This document shows, one piece after another, positions 8,474-17,321 of a stretch of 64,000 bases of DNA; the first letter of the stretch is position 1; each line of letters starts with the position of its first letter. Both the position numbers and the translations under genes were made by a program. This DNA is from Flavobacterium sp. J27. GTDB taxonomy: Bacteria; Bacteroidota; Bacteroidia; Flavobacteriales; Flavobacteriaceae. The notes beneath the pieces were generated by a model. It did no database searches. It was not told the origin of the DNA and saw nothing but the letters and a program-made list of their open reading frames with translations. The stretch lies in the NCBI RefSeq assembly GCF_004303025.1, contig NZ_PJQW01000015.1:19848-83847 (forward strand), written 5' to 3'.

Positions 8474-8548
8474 TTGTATCTATTATTTGATACAAAAGTA
8501 ATAAGGTTATATAACTTTTTTGCAAATTATATTGTTATATAATATAAC
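8474..8548 (-). promoter_or_regulatory. Promoter and LysR-type operator candidates for the yeiH-like gene
   Basis: On the minus strand a -7 box TACTTTTG lies at 8493-8500 and a TTG at 8523-8525, with a 22-base spacer, which fits the Bacteroidota consensus. A perfect palindrome GTTATATAAC (8506-8515) sits inside the spacer. A second perfect palindrome, GTTATAT-A-ATATAAC (8534-8548), lies just upstream and touches the LysR stop codon. A third inverted repeat, TTGTATC-8-GATACAA (8474-8495), spans the start region. The GTTATAT half-site is shared by the first two, as expected of a LysR tetramer site. Confidence 0.6.
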
Positions 8549-9432
8549 TAAAAGTTATGGTTGTTGATGATAAATTTTTTAAAATAATCGAAAGTTTTAG
8601 AATGATATCCTGTTCTGTTTACAAAGTAAAACCATCTTTCAATACTTAAATCTTTAATGTCTATTATTTTAAGTTTGTGATTCATTAAATCATCTGTAAT
8701 AGAATGGATAGATAGTAAGGCATAATCATTGGAGTGATGCAAATAACTTTTAATAGCTTCTGTACTGTTCAATGTTACAACAGAATTTAGTTTAGAAATT
8801 TTATTATCAATTAAAAAACGATCAATAATTTCTCTTGTACCAGAACCTATTTCACGTTCAATAATTGGAATTTTTTGTAGTGTTTTTAAAGTAAGACTTT
8901 CTTTACTAATTGAAGCATTATTAATATTGGTTACGAGAACGATTTCATCTTTAATGAACTTTTCAAAATAGAGTTTGGGATTAGAAAAATTTCCTTCCGT
9001 TATTCCAAAATCAATGTCTCCATTTAAAATTAAATTTTCAATATTTTCAGAATTATCACTAATGATATTAAATTTTGTTTCTGGGAATTGCATTCTAAAC
9101 CTCGCTATTACTTTCGGAATGACATAGTTGGATAAGGTAGTACTTAAACCAAAGTGTATTGATTTGGGGAAGATGTCTTTTTTATTTAGAAACTGTTCAT
9201 CCATTTCAGTATAAATAGACATTATTTTATTAACATAAATAAGAAATGCTTTTCCGGCTGTGGTTAATTCAATAGAATTCCTTTTTCTAACAAAAAAAGT
9301 GGTTTTATATTCTTCCTCTAAATTTTTAATAGCTTTGGAAATGGCTGGTTGTGAAATATATAATTGCTCAGCAGCTTTTGTGAAACTTAAGTGTTTCGCA
9401 ACAATTTTGAATATATGTAGTTTGGTTTTCAT
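8548..9432 (-). CDS. LysR-type transcriptional regulator
   Basis: 294 residues. The N-terminal winged helix is clear (LSFTKAAEQLYISQPAISKAI, residues ~15-35, followed by LEEEYKTTFFVR). The rest is a LysR substrate-binding domain with a FGLSTTLSNYVIPKVIARF segment and an IVLVTN strand. It most resembles regulators paired with YeiH exporters (YeiE/CysB-like). It is upstream of the exporter gene and likely controls it through the GTTATAT palindromes between the two genes. Ligand unknown; sulfur or cysteine metabolites are the natural guess from the family. Confidence 0.9.
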   Translation of the reverse strand: MKTKLHIFKIVAKHLSFTKAAEQLYISQPAISKAIKNLEEEYKTTFFVRKRNSIELTTAGKAFLIYVNKIMSIYTEMDEQFLNKKDIFPKSIHFGLSTTLSNYVIPKVIARFRMQFPETKFNIISDNSENIENLILNGDIDFGITEGNFSNPKLYFEKFIKDEIVLVTNINNASISKESLTLKTLQKIPIIEREIGSGTREIIDRFLIDNKISKLNSVVTLNSTEAIKSYLHHSNDYALLSIHSITDDLMNHKLKIIDIKDLSIERWFYFVNRTGYHSKTFDYFKKFIINNHNF

Positions 9433-9441
9433 TAACTGATG

Positions 9442-9783
9442 TTACGAAATAGTATTTATTAATTCCTCTGCTTTTTCAATATCTTGTTTGCAAACTAATC
9501 GTTTAGACTTTATTAATAAGATATCATTAATTATTTCAAATTCAAAGTTTTCAAATTCAGAAATTTTAGATAAAAGTGTTTTTGTATAGGGTTCAAGATA
9601 AGATTTTTTTATTCCTTCACAGTAATAATTATTATAAAATATTGAACTATTATTTATGTTTTTAACTAATTTTTGTATTGTCTTATAGTTTTGTGAAGTT
9701 ATATGTTCTAACAACCTAAACCTTCTGCTAAGATATAATTTCTTAAAAGAAAAAATGAATTTTCGTACTTTTCGTAATATCAC
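9442..9783 (-). CDS. Hypothetical protein (113 aa)
   Basis: Not recognised. It is basic in the first 40 residues (KVRKFIFSFKKLYLSRRFRLL) and has no signal peptide or membrane helix. The middle is rich in Tyr and Asn, and the end is acidic and helical (DIEKAEELINTIS). The C-terminal FEFEIINDILLIKSKRLVCKQ resembles the end of longer domains, so this may be a remnant. The stop lies 9 bases before the LysR start, so they could be co-transcribed. The coding call rests on frame length and normal codon use only. Confidence 0.45.
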   Translation of the reverse strand: MILRKVRKFIFSFKKLYLSRRFRLLEHITSQNYKTIQKLVKNINNSSIFYNNYYCEGIKKSYLEPYTKTLLSKISEFENFEFEIINDILLIKSKRLVCKQDIEKAEELINTIS

Positions 9784-9930
9784 AAAACTATTATAGCGTT
9801 TATTTATAACTCTTTATGATAAAAGAAGCTCATGTTATGTGATTTTGTTTGAGTTATGCCAAATGTAATGACAGGTTAAAACATAAGAATTGTAAAATTT
9901 TGATGTTACTTGTTCAACGTTATTTTAAAT

Positions 9931-10242
9931 TTACTTGTAAAACTTTCTTCTATCTATATAATCAATAATGGTATCACTATCATAAATCATACATTTTGGT
10001 CCATTTTCTAATTTTAATACATAGCCAGGATAGTCTATTGGAAGTGTTATGTTCCATTCTCCTTTACCGATTTCTTTTTCATTCTTGAAAATTTTGTAAA
10101 TATAATTTTCTTGAACATCGATAAAACAAGTATTGCATATTTCTCCATCAAGTTTTAGTAAACGATATTTTTTAACAAATGATTTTTCATTTTCTTTCGA
10201 TAAGAAGGAGTTACAACTTAGAAAAGAAAACAAGATAAACAT
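9931..10242 (-). CDS. Hypothetical lipoprotein (103 aa)
   Basis: The start chosen gives a very short hydrophobic leader MFILFSFLSC, with a lipobox Cys at residue 10. This is shorter than usual. A second ATG 31 bases upstream is followed in its own frame by an early stop, so a frameshift shortening the signal peptide is possible. The mature part has two Cys close together (CNTC) and a GKGEWNITL stretch. No family recognised. Unusually short leader and isolated position make this a moderate call. Confidence 0.5.
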   Translation of the reverse strand: MFILFSFLSCNSFLSKENEKSFVKKYRLLKLDGEICNTCFIDVQENYIYKIFKNEKEIGKGEWNITLPIDYPGYVLKLENGPKCMIYDSDTIIDYIDRRKFYK

Positions 10243-10368
10243 TACATAATTTTTTTACATGATATAATTTTCATTTTTTAATTTTCGAATTTAGGAGCAA
10301 AAATATAATTTGTTGTTGAAAAACAAGTTTTACTTTTTTTCTTCATGCCAAACTATAACTTTCTTTTG

Positions 10369-10995
10369 TTAATAGTGTTTAAGGTTGTTAACCTTTAAGT
10401 ATTTATTGCTGTTTTTCGAAATATCATAGTTGTAATCGTATGGAAATTGACAACTATCTTTTTCTAATGTTGTATTTTTTTCGTCAACCAATTTATACGT
10501 TTTATCAATAAGTTTAAAATCGGAATCATAAAACTCGGTTCGTGTTTCAAAAGCGATTCCGTTTGTACAAATACTATTAAAAAAATTGGTTTGTCTTTCA
10601 AATGCAAATGTTTTTCCTTTTTTATCAAAGTAGTGTGAAAAGGTAATGCTCCAATCTCCGCTTTCGCTAAATGGAAATTCAGAAACGAGCATTACATTTC
10701 CTAAACTGTCTTTGAGAATATTGTAGGTTGTTTCTACATTTTCGGGAAAATTTCCATTTTTAATTAGGATAGGTTCGTTACCATCTGTCAATTTAGCTAC
10801 TACTATTACTTTGTCTGTGTTGTGTTTAAAAAGGGAGTCAATATTATTTTTTTGATATCTTAATCTTTCCATCACATCGGACTCGGGTAAAAGTCGTGAA
10901 GAAGTACTTAAGGATGTTTTGTTTTCAGACGAATTACAGGATGAAAAAAGTCTTACAAAAAGTATCAGCATCAATAGGTGGCTTAGTTTTCTCAT
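10369..10995 (-). CDS. Hypothetical lipoprotein (208 aa)
   Basis: Signal peptide MRKLSHLLMLILFVRLFSSC with lipobox Cys at residue 20, then a Ser/Thr-rich linker. The mature domain of ~170 residues is beta-rich (VIVVAKLTDGNEPILIKNG, WSITFSHYFDKKGKTFAFERQ) and contains two further Cys. It resembles other flavobacterial envelope lipoproteins, but no family could be named. It is flanked by intergenic gaps of 126 and about 270 bases and is probably transcribed alone. Confidence 0.7.
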   Translation of the reverse strand: MRKLSHLLMLILFVRLFSSCNSSENKTSLSTSSRLLPESDVMERLRYQKNNIDSLFKHNTDKVIVVAKLTDGNEPILIKNGNFPENVETTYNILKDSLGNVMLVSEFPFSESGDWSITFSHYFDKKGKTFAFERQTNFFNSICTNGIAFETRTEFYDSDFKLIDKTYKLVDEKNTTLEKDSCQFPYDYNYDISKNSNKYLKVNNLKHY

Positions 10996-11265
10996 TTATG
11001 GGTATGTGTTAAATTAGTGAGTTCTAAGTTGAGGCTAAATTTAAAGAAAATAAAAAATCATTTATTAAAACCATATTTTTGGAAATTTTTGTCATTATGT
11101 TAGAATTTATTCTAAGATTATTTAGAAAGCAGCTAAGTATTTCCTTTTAATTTTTTATTGCTTCAATTGAGTTCCATGTAATGAAATTTATAGTTGTACT
11201 TGTTCGATATTTTTGCTTTTAAAACTCAGGAGAATAAGCCATACTTTTAGTTATTTTAGAAAGAA

Positions 11266-11757
11266 CTATTTTTTAATTTGTTGTAATTCAGAAAGTCGGT
11301 TTTTATACATGTCAAAAATTATCTCTGGATTCCATTCTTCGTTTTCTGTTTTTCCATGTCCCAATGAAATAAGCGTGATTAATTTTCCATTCTCTGTATA
11401 GAATTCGCAATTCCAACTTATTTGAGTAAAATGATTTCTAGGTATATAATTTTCGGTTTCTTTTGCATATATGAGTTTTCCGTTTTTTTCAAAGTAAATT
11501 TCCTGAAAATAGGTCTCTTTTTCGTGCGATTCAATTGTTATTATTCGGTTTCCTTTTTCCAAGTTACAAATACTCCAAAATTCTGTTTTCCCATTAACGT
11601 CGGTAATTGCGTTAATTTCACGATTACAATTTGATGCGTTTTCTTGAAATTCTGAGTTAATTTTTGAACGTATTTTTTCTTCTTTTTCACTTTGGCTTTG
11701 AGCGTTCCAACTTAAAAAAACAAAGGTTATTATGAATGTTAAAAGTGTTTTTTTCAT
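11266..11757 (-). CDS. Hypothetical secreted protein (163 aa)
   Basis: The start at 11757 (MKKTLLTFIITFVFLSWNAQSQ) is chosen over one five codons upstream because it gives a compact Sec signal peptide cleaved after NAQSQ. The mature protein is charged, contains three Cys (SNC, SIC, WNC) and short beta strands such as NRIITIESHEKETYFQEIYF. No catalytic signature. Periplasmic or outer-surface location inferred from the signal peptide; function unknown. Confidence 0.7.
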   Translation of the reverse strand: MKKTLLTFIITFVFLSWNAQSQSEKEEKIRSKINSEFQENASNCNREINAITDVNGKTEFWSICNLEKGNRIITIESHEKETYFQEIYFEKNGKLIYAKETENYIPRNHFTQISWNCEFYTENGKLITLISLGHGKTENEEWNPEIIFDMYKNRLSELQQIKK

Positions 11758-12008
11758 AAAATGAAGATCCAAATATTTATTTTTAAATTTTTATATGATT
11801 TCCCAAAAGCAAAAAGGGTTTCTTAAGTTAAATCAATTTATATTATTGCAAGCATTGCCTTTTTATGATACCAGTTTTATGGCATTTGACTATAAGTAAT
11901 GGTGTGATTGATAACTTTCCTAAATCAAAAATAGACAAAATTTAGTAAACTTGTAGTCTTAATTGAATCGAATTGAGATAGTGATTTTTCGAATTTTTAT
12001 TAAAGGAG

Positions 12009-12503
12009 TTATTCTTGTTTATAGCTTTTTTGTAATTTATTTTTCACAATATCATAGCTTATTCCAAAAAGAATTAACGTAAGACTAACTAATGGAGAAC
12101 TTACCAAAATAGACATGCCCGTTTGTCCATCATTTTCACAATTATAGAGTGTTCCAATTTGGAAAAGGTAAAATGGAACTTGAAGGATATAAAACTGTAA
12201 TAATAAGAAAATTCCAAAAAGAAAGATTTTAGTTTTTTGAATAAAAATTGATTTAATTCTAAAACAGATAATGTAGAAAAGAATTGTAAATACTATGGCT
12301 ATGGCTACATAGATGACAGCAGTTAAAATAACTTCTTTGTTACATTTATTAGCTGTATTTTGGTTAACAAGATAATTTTTTACAAATAAATAAACTGTTC
12401 GAGACTTAGTAGCTTCAATTTGAATTATTGGATATAATAGTGCAGTTGGAACTGTAAGTACGCATATAAATAATGATAGCATTGTTCCTAGTAATTTTTC
12501 CAT
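12009..12503 (-). CDS. Hypothetical membrane protein (164 aa)
   Basis: Four hydrophobic segments can be seen: about residues 5-27 (GTMLSLFICVLTVPTALLYP), 60-85 (VILTAVIYVAIAIVFTILFY), 92-115 and 130-150 (ILVSSPLVSLTLILFGIS). The loop between helices 3 and 4 holds CENDGQTG. No family was recognised. It stands between two other unassigned genes on the same strand and may be part of the general accessory fill of this region. Confidence 0.6.
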   Translation of the reverse strand: MEKLLGTMLSLFICVLTVPTALLYPIIQIEATKSRTVYLFVKNYLVNQNTANKCNKEVILTAVIYVAIAIVFTILFYIICFRIKSIFIQKTKIFLFGIFLLLQFYILQVPFYLFQIGTLYNCENDGQTGMSILVSSPLVSLTLILFGISYDIVKNKLQKSYKQE

Positions 12504-12625
12504 TTACATATTTTAATTTGCTAGTATCTTCTATTCAGTTATTTTAATAGAAAGCGTAAACTACGTATACCTAATGAAAGTAGTAAAAATCATTACTTTC
12601 ACAAAGTTCTTAGATGCTTAAGATT

Positions 12626-13207
12626 TTATTTTGCTCTAAATGTTGATTTTAAAACTGAATTTTCGGCATTTTTTCTGTCTTCTTCATCAATATTTATTAA
12701 TAGAATCATAAATTCTTTCTCATCTATTTCAGCTATATAAAAAGATTTAGTTCCAACAAAGCCTTCTTCTTCAAAGAGCGTAGTTTGTCTAATGACATTA
12801 AATTTAATGTTGTCGATTACCATTTCATCAATGATAACAGTACTCTTATTATTGGGATATTCTTTTTTACAATTTTCAATTAATAAATCTTTCATTAATT
12901 GAGTATATCCATTTAATGTGTGTTCTTTTATCGTTAAATTATTTTTATAGCTAACAAATATTGCATTTGCACTTGAATCTTTTTTCTCAAGTGCTAGTAA
13001 AATAACATCATCAGTTGAGGATGTTATATTAGCCTCTTGTTTTAAATATTCTTCTCCTCTTTTTCTTTCTTTTTCAAAATTGTCAATTTTAGGTATATAG
13101 TTAATAGGAGTAGTATACGTCCATGTTATGGTATTTATTTTATATGTTTTTTGACCTATTAAATAATTGCTAATAAGTAATATTAAAATGAGAATTTTTT
13201 TTTTCAT
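12626..13207 (-). CDS. Hypothetical secreted protein (193 aa)
   Basis: Signal peptide MKKKILILILLISNYLIG, then ~170 residues with a SANAIFVSYKNNLTIKEHTLNGYTQLMKDLL stretch and an ending ENSVLKSTFRAK. The general shape (an exported domain of ~150 residues with an F-x-AK end) resembles DUF1795/PsbP-like stress proteins, but the match is too weak to claim. Gap of 122 bases to the next gene. No operon evidence. Confidence 0.6.
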   Translation of the reverse strand: MKKKILILILLISNYLIGQKTYKINTITWTYTTPINYIPKIDNFEKERKRGEEYLKQEANITSSTDDVILLALEKKDSSANAIFVSYKNNLTIKEHTLNGYTQLMKDLLIENCKKEYPNNKSTVIIDEMVIDNIKFNVIRQTTLFEEEGFVGTKSFYIAEIDEKEFMILLINIDEEDRKNAENSVLKSTFRAK

Positions 13208-13581
13208 TCTTTTTTTGATTTTTGTAAATGTTACTGGTTATTTATAAAGATGTTTTTAACTAAAATAAGTCGTTTCAAATATAATCTATTTTTCTAGGTT
13301 TTAGTAAGTTGTAATGCTTAGTATGAAGGTCAAAAATTTGAGAGTGGGTAATGGCTATAATGTATATTAATACCGTGTATGGTTATTATTTAGTTCTGTT
13401 TTGTTCCGAAATGATAATTGGTAGTCAGTGGAACAGTAATGTAATTGGTTCTTTCTGAATATTCGTTCGTAAAAATTAAAAAATCAATATTTTTAGTTCC
13501 CATTTTTTTATAAATTCTTGATTAAGACATTTTCTTTACCCCTTGTTAACATCTGTTTTTTCAACTGTCACAAAAAAATGC
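13208..13581. other. Intergenic region, no gene seen
   Basis: About 370 bases between a secreted-protein gene and the leftmost attC-like site. No frame of credible length, no RNA motif and no terminator with a clear T-run is visible. It probably marks the decayed left boundary of the cassette array. Confidence 0.4.
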
Positions 13582-13700
13582 TGCTAGTGTTAGTTGCGTA
13601 AATTTATGACATAAGATTAGAAGTAGAAAACCCCTTGTGGAATTTTACCCGAAAATTTCACACACACTAAGTCTAGTAATTTCTAAAGCGACTATTAGCA
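13582..13700 (-). repeat. attC-like site 10 (degenerate, left end of array)
   Basis: Left box TGCTAGT (13582-13588) and right box ATTAGCA (13694-13700). It shares the core of sites 4, 5 and 7 (a GTTGCGTAAATTTA stretch, a GGAATTTT element and a TCTAGTAATT stretch), but both terminal boxes depart from the AAC/GTT rule. A decayed terminal site is the simplest reading. Confidence 0.6.
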
Positions 13701-13818
13701 GTTTTAACTTTTTACTTTTTCAATAAACTTTTTAATTACAGTTTCATATTCCTTTCTTGCTCCTTTTATATTTTGGAGAAGTTGGTTTTCAAGTTCATTA
13801 ATAGCTTTTTTTCTTCAG

Positions 13819-14796
13819 TTATTTTGGTAAAAACCTTTGGTGGTCGTACAATTTTTTTTCAGTAATATACTGTAAAACTAAATTCTGCTTTTGCACGTTT
13901 GTCAAATTCTGATTGTATTTATTTTGGACAATATTTTCCAGTCGGTTCAATTCTTCTTTTGGTAAATTTTCGAAATATGAAAGTATCAACTCTTTGTCTT
14001 CCAGTTCTTCTAAATTTATTTTTGGTAATTCTTCGTTTTGTGAATGGAGTTCTTTTGGTTTTTCTTTGACAACCTTATTTTTATTACTCGTTGTTTTTTC
14101 AGGTTTGGATTTTGCTTCTTTTGTGTGGTTATCAAAATCTTTCAAAGCATTTAAGTCGGAAAAACTCATACTAAAGACTTTCTTGATTACCAGTCCTATT
14201 AAAATGGATAGTGTAGCCTTTGTTAAGAATTGAAAGATATCAGTTCCTAATAAACCAAATGTTCCTAACAAAGAAAAAAATCCATAAACGATAAATGTAT
14301 AACCAAGTATTTGAACTATTTTTTTTTCAACTAGATCCATTTTTCTTATTTTATTTCCTAGAAGAATGCAGATCAAAATAAGTGCAAAATTTGAAATAAA
14401 AAGAAATATGGCACCTGAAATAGATGAAGTTGCAAAAGCTGTTAAAGCATTAGAAGAATTTCCTTCTTCAAGCGATGTATAAACTCTAATTGAACGATAA
14501 ACTACATTTGCCAAAGATAAAGTTGTAATACCTAAAAAGATTAAATGAGCATTTATCAATACATCTGCCTTACTGTAATTTAATATGCGGTTTAAAAACC
14601 GTTTGAATATAAAAAGTATTCCAAACCACATTAGTCCGCTTAAAACTGAAAATCCATTTGATGTAAACCCATGAAGCCAAGTTCCGTCAACATAGAAAAA
14701 TTGATTGTAAATTGCATATGATAATAATAGAACTGAATAAATAAAGGCAATTAGTACTGTAACTTGATAAATTTTCGGTAAGTTATTTTGTTTCAT
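13819..14796 (-). CDS. Hypothetical membrane protein, cassette 9; possible 3' frameshift
   Basis: 325 residues. Five or six membrane helices fill residues 10-220 (for example VLIAFIYSVLLLSYAIY and FALILICILLGNKI). A charged linker with many Lys and Glu follows, then a C-terminal helical hairpin (LILSYFENLPKEELNRLENI). The frame ends at 13819, but the -1/+1 alternative frame stays open for another ~39 codons to a TAA at 13704-13706, giving a lysine-rich helix (NELENQLLQNIKGARKEYE). An A8 run at about 13852-13859 sits where the two frames would join. The true product may be ~50 residues longer. Function unknown. Confidence 0.65.
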   Translation of the reverse strand: MKQNNLPKIYQVTVLIAFIYSVLLLSYAIYNQFFYVDGTWLHGFTSNGFSVLSGLMWFGILFIFKRFLNRILNYSKADVLINAHLIFLGITTLSLANVVYRSIRVYTSLEEGNSSNALTAFATSSISGAIFLFISNFALILICILLGNKIRKMDLVEKKIVQILGYTFIVYGFFSLLGTFGLLGTDIFQFLTKATLSILIGLVIKKVFSMSFSDLNALKDFDNHTKEAKSKPEKTTSNKNKVVKEKPKELHSQNEELPKINLEELEDKELILSYFENLPKEELNRLENIVQNKYNQNLTNVQKQNLVLQYITEKKLYDHQRFLPK

Positions 14797-14839
14797 GAAT
14801 TTTATTTTTTTCTTTTTTAACTGTTTTACTCAAAATGGT

Positions 14840-14986
14840 GTTCAACGGTCTGTGGTTAAATAAAGTAGTGTGAGCCAAAAATAGACAAAATTTAGAAAAT
14901 TTGGAAACAGGAGCACAAAGTTCGAACTCGTGAAACAATTTTCGGGGAATTATCGACTAAGTTTTTTGCTTTAGCTGATGTTAGCT
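14840..14986 (-). repeat. attC-like site 9
   Basis: Left box GTTCAAC (14840-14846), right box GTTAGCT (14980-14986), left bulge GGTCTG after AAC. Arm complementarity is weaker than in sites 1-6. The right end matches the far start of the SDR cassette (17314-17328) at 12 of 15 bases, so the two ends of that three-gene cassette agree with each other. Confidence 0.7.
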
Positions 14987-14996
14987 GCTGGTCTTT

Positions 14997-15776
14997 TTAT
15001 CTTTTTGTTAATTCTGTCGGTGTGTATTGAAATTGTTTTTTGAAAGCAACCGAAAAATGAGACAGACTTTCAAAGCCCAAATCAAGATAAATATCATTGA
15101 CTTTTTGATGCATGTTTTCTATTAAAAAATGAGCTTCTTCCAATCGCTTTTTTACCAACCAGCGACTTGGCGTTTCATCAAATATTTCTTTAAAATCTCT
15201 TTTGAATGCGGACAAACTTCTACCTGTCAGAGTCGCAAATCTTTCATTACTCACATTGAAGACGAAATTTTTGTTCATATATGTTTCCAAATCTATTTTG
15301 CCTGGTTTTCTGAAATCAAATAATACTTCTGCCAATTCAGGTTTCATTTTTAACAAAATGAGTAACAATTCTTCATATTTGACATCTTCAAATTCTTTTT
15401 CTAACTCCATCACACCTTTGTAATAAGGCTTTATGGATTTTATAAAACTGTTGATTAACTGGTTTTTCGAAAGTTTGATAAAGGCTTCTTTTATCGCTTT
15501 ATTTTTGGGTTGGATACCGTGCTTCTTTTTAAATTCCTGTAAAAACGGTTCATCAAAACAAAAAATAATCGGTTCAAAACCATCTTTGCTTTCCAAAAGC
15601 GCATACTTTGCCAGTCGGTTTTTTTGTGCAATGCCAAAATCACCTGCCTTAAAAATAGTTTTTTTATTTCCGTCAAATGTTTGAATAGCACCTTTGACAA
15701 CATACAAAAACACGTTGTCTGGAATAAATTGTTCCATCAAAATATTGGTGCTTGTTTCTTCTGTTATCTTTCTCAT
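14997..15776 (-). CDS. AraC-family transcriptional regulator (cassette 8, gene 3)
   Basis: 259 residues. The N-terminal half is a cupin-like sensor (FLYVVKGAIQTFDGNKKTIFKAGDF, residues ~23-47). The C-terminal ~90 residues are the AraC DNA-binding domain (FATLTGRSLSAFKRDFKEIF, then VNDIYLDLGFESLSHFSVAFKKQFQYTP). It is the last gene of a three-gene operon with a DoxX-like protein and an SDR reductase, 9 bases after the preceding gene. Two perfect 15-base direct repeats upstream of the SDR gene (17250-17287) are probable binding half-sites, implying autoregulation. Confidence 0.9.
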   Translation of the reverse strand: MRKITEETSTNILMEQFIPDNVFLYVVKGAIQTFDGNKKTIFKAGDFGIAQKNRLAKYALLESKDGFEPIIFCFDEPFLQEFKKKHGIQPKNKAIKEAFIKLSKNQLINSFIKSIKPYYKGVMELEKEFEDVKYEELLLILLKMKPELAEVLFDFRKPGKIDLETYMNKNFVFNVSNERFATLTGRSLSAFKRDFKEIFDETPSRWLVKKRLEEAHFLIENMHQKVNDIYLDLGFESLSHFSVAFKKQFQYTPTELTKR

Positions 15777-15785
15777 TTCGATTAT

Positions 15786-16145
15786 TTAAAATGAAATATT
15801 TTTTAATGGATGCCCTAAAAAAATCAAAATTAAAGGCATCATTATAAAAGGGATTTCAATTAAGGCAAATTTAAAATTTCCGGCTTTAAGTGCTAAAGCC
15901 ATCATTACGATAAGTAGAACTGCCCGAACTGTATTGCCGATAAAGAATGTTTTTGGGAATAGAATTAATGAAGCCGAAAGAATGGAAATAACACCTATGG
16001 TAATTCTTATAGAATTTGTAATGCCTAAAGCAGACATCATTTCCAAGTATTGTTCGGTTGGTTTTTGAAATACTCGTGACCCGTGGTTAAAACCAATATA
16101 TACGGTAGCTATAAGTAGGATTCCACTGATTATTTTAGTTGTCAT
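15786..16145 (-). CDS. DoxX-like small membrane protein (cassette 8, gene 2)
   Basis: 119 residues with four membrane helices (IISGILLIATVYIGFNHG; IRITIGVISILSASLILFP; TVRAVLLIVMMALALKAG; ALIEIPFIMMPLILIFLG). The FNHGSRVF stretch and the four-helix plan fit DoxX/DUF4345-like proteins often found with AraC regulators and oxidoreductases. Proposed roles in the family include redox or quinone-linked functions; nothing specific can be inferred. It lies between the SDR gene (7 bases upstream) and the AraC gene (9 bases downstream), one transcript. Confidence 0.7.
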   Translation of the reverse strand: MTTKIISGILLIATVYIGFNHGSRVFQKPTEQYLEMMSALGITNSIRITIGVISILSASLILFPKTFFIGNTVRAVLLIVMMALALKAGNFKFALIEIPFIMMPLILIFLGHPLKNISF

Positions 16146-16152
16146 TGTTTTT

Positions 16153-17190
16153 TTATTTGAGTAAGTTATATTTCGTGATAGAGTCTACAGCAGCTAAAAT
16201 GGTATTTTCCTGTGTGGCAATTGGTTTCCAATGCAATGTGTTTTTTGCTTTTTGGTTGCTCACATTTCGATTCATTTTGGTAAGTAAAACACCCTCTTTG
16301 GCTTGTGCATTGAAAAGAGAAACGATTTTCAAAACAAAGTTTGGAAGTTTTCTTGAAGATACTTTTTGTGCAATTTCAGGTCGTTTGTTTCTTAAAAGTT
16401 CCGCAATTTTGGGTAAGGAAATTTGTCCGTCTGCTGATGCAATAAAGCGATTTCCGTTAGCCTCTGGTGTTTCCATTGCTCGAATATGCAAATCAGCAAC
16501 ATCTCTAACATCTACCACATTCAAAGGAATATTGGGAATGGCTTTCATTGTTCCATTTAGCAAATTCTCCAATAAATGAAAACTACCTGAAACGTGGGCA
16601 TCCAAGGATGGGCCTAAAATTGCCACAGGGTTAATAGTCACAAACTCCAAATCGCCTCCTTCCTTTTCTATAAACTCCCAAGCTGCCTTTTCTGCAAGGG
16701 TTTTAGACCGCTCATATACGGAAACTGCTTTATTGTTGGTGTTTGTCCAGTCTTTTTCAGTTGTGGTTCTGTTTTTGTCAAATTGGGTAAAGCCAACCGC
16801 TCCAAAATTAGAAGTCATTATTACTTTTTTTACACCTTCCTTTTTGGCAAACTTCAAAACTCGTAAGATACCTTCTCTTGCAGGTCTAATAGCTTCTTCT
16901 TCATCTTTAGGTTTATCGAAAAACACAGGTGAAGCTACACTTAAAACATAAATGCAACCTTTTATTGCATTGTCCCAATTTTCATTTTTGGTGAGTTCGG
17001 TTTGTACAAATGATAGATTTTCAAATGACTCAATGCCATTTGCTTTTAAGGTGTTTTTGACCTGATCTACACTTTTAAGATTTCTAACGGTTGCTCTTAC
17101 TTTGTAGCCTTTTTCTAATAGTTGTAGAATAATTTGCATTCCAACAAAACCAGTTCCGCCTGTTACTAATACTGTTTCTTGATTTTTCAT
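16153..17190 (-). CDS. NAD(P)-dependent SDR, dihydroflavonol-reductase-like (cassette 8, gene 1)
   Basis: 345 residues, extended SDR. The N-terminal cofactor motif is GGTGFVGMQI (residues ~11-20), the catalytic pair is YERSK (Tyr and Lys around residues 159-163), and VTINPVAILGPSL follows in the place typical of dihydroflavonol 4-reductase/cinnamoyl-CoA reductase-like enzymes and bacterial aldehyde reductases. It probably reduces a small aldehyde or ketone with NADPH in the cytoplasm. First gene of the regulated SDR-DoxX-AraC operon, which appears to have travelled as one cassette with its own control region. Confidence 0.88.
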   Translation of the reverse strand: MKNQETVLVTGGTGFVGMQIILQLLEKGYKVRATVRNLKSVDQVKNTLKANGIESFENLSFVQTELTKNENWDNAIKGCIYVLSVASPVFFDKPKDEEEAIRPAREGILRVLKFAKKEGVKKVIMTSNFGAVGFTQFDKNRTTTEKDWTNTNNKAVSVYERSKTLAEKAAWEFIEKEGGDLEFVTINPVAILGPSLDAHVSGSFHLLENLLNGTMKAIPNIPLNVVDVRDVADLHIRAMETPEANGNRFIASADGQISLPKIAELLRNKRPEIAQKVSSRKLPNFVLKIVSLFNAQAKEGVLLTKMNRNVSNQKAKNTLHWKPIATQENTILAAVDSITKYNLLK

Positions 17191-17249
17191 TTTTTTACTT
17201 TTTGACTATTAATGATGATGCAAATTTCTGTATTAGTTGGTAGAATTAG

Positions 17250-17287
17250 TTTATTGAGAAGTCCAAAAATACTTTATTGAGAAGTCC
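17250..17287. promoter_or_regulatory. Perfect 15-base direct repeat, AraC operator candidate
   Basis: TTTATTGAGAAGTCC occurs at 17250-17264 and again at 17273-17287 without a mismatch; start-to-start distance is 23 bases. It lies about 60-100 bases upstream of the SDR start at 17190 and inside the cassette, next to its start boundary at 17328. The AraC regulator of the same operon is the obvious candidate binder. Confidence 0.6.
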
Positions 17288-17321
17288 GATTTTTGTAAAA
17301 GCCCAATTTTTTCAGACTTGT

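Noticed and set aside
16139..16579. Plus-strand 146-residue frame
   Set aside because: Lies opposite the SDR gene, whose motifs are clear; low-complexity shadow product.
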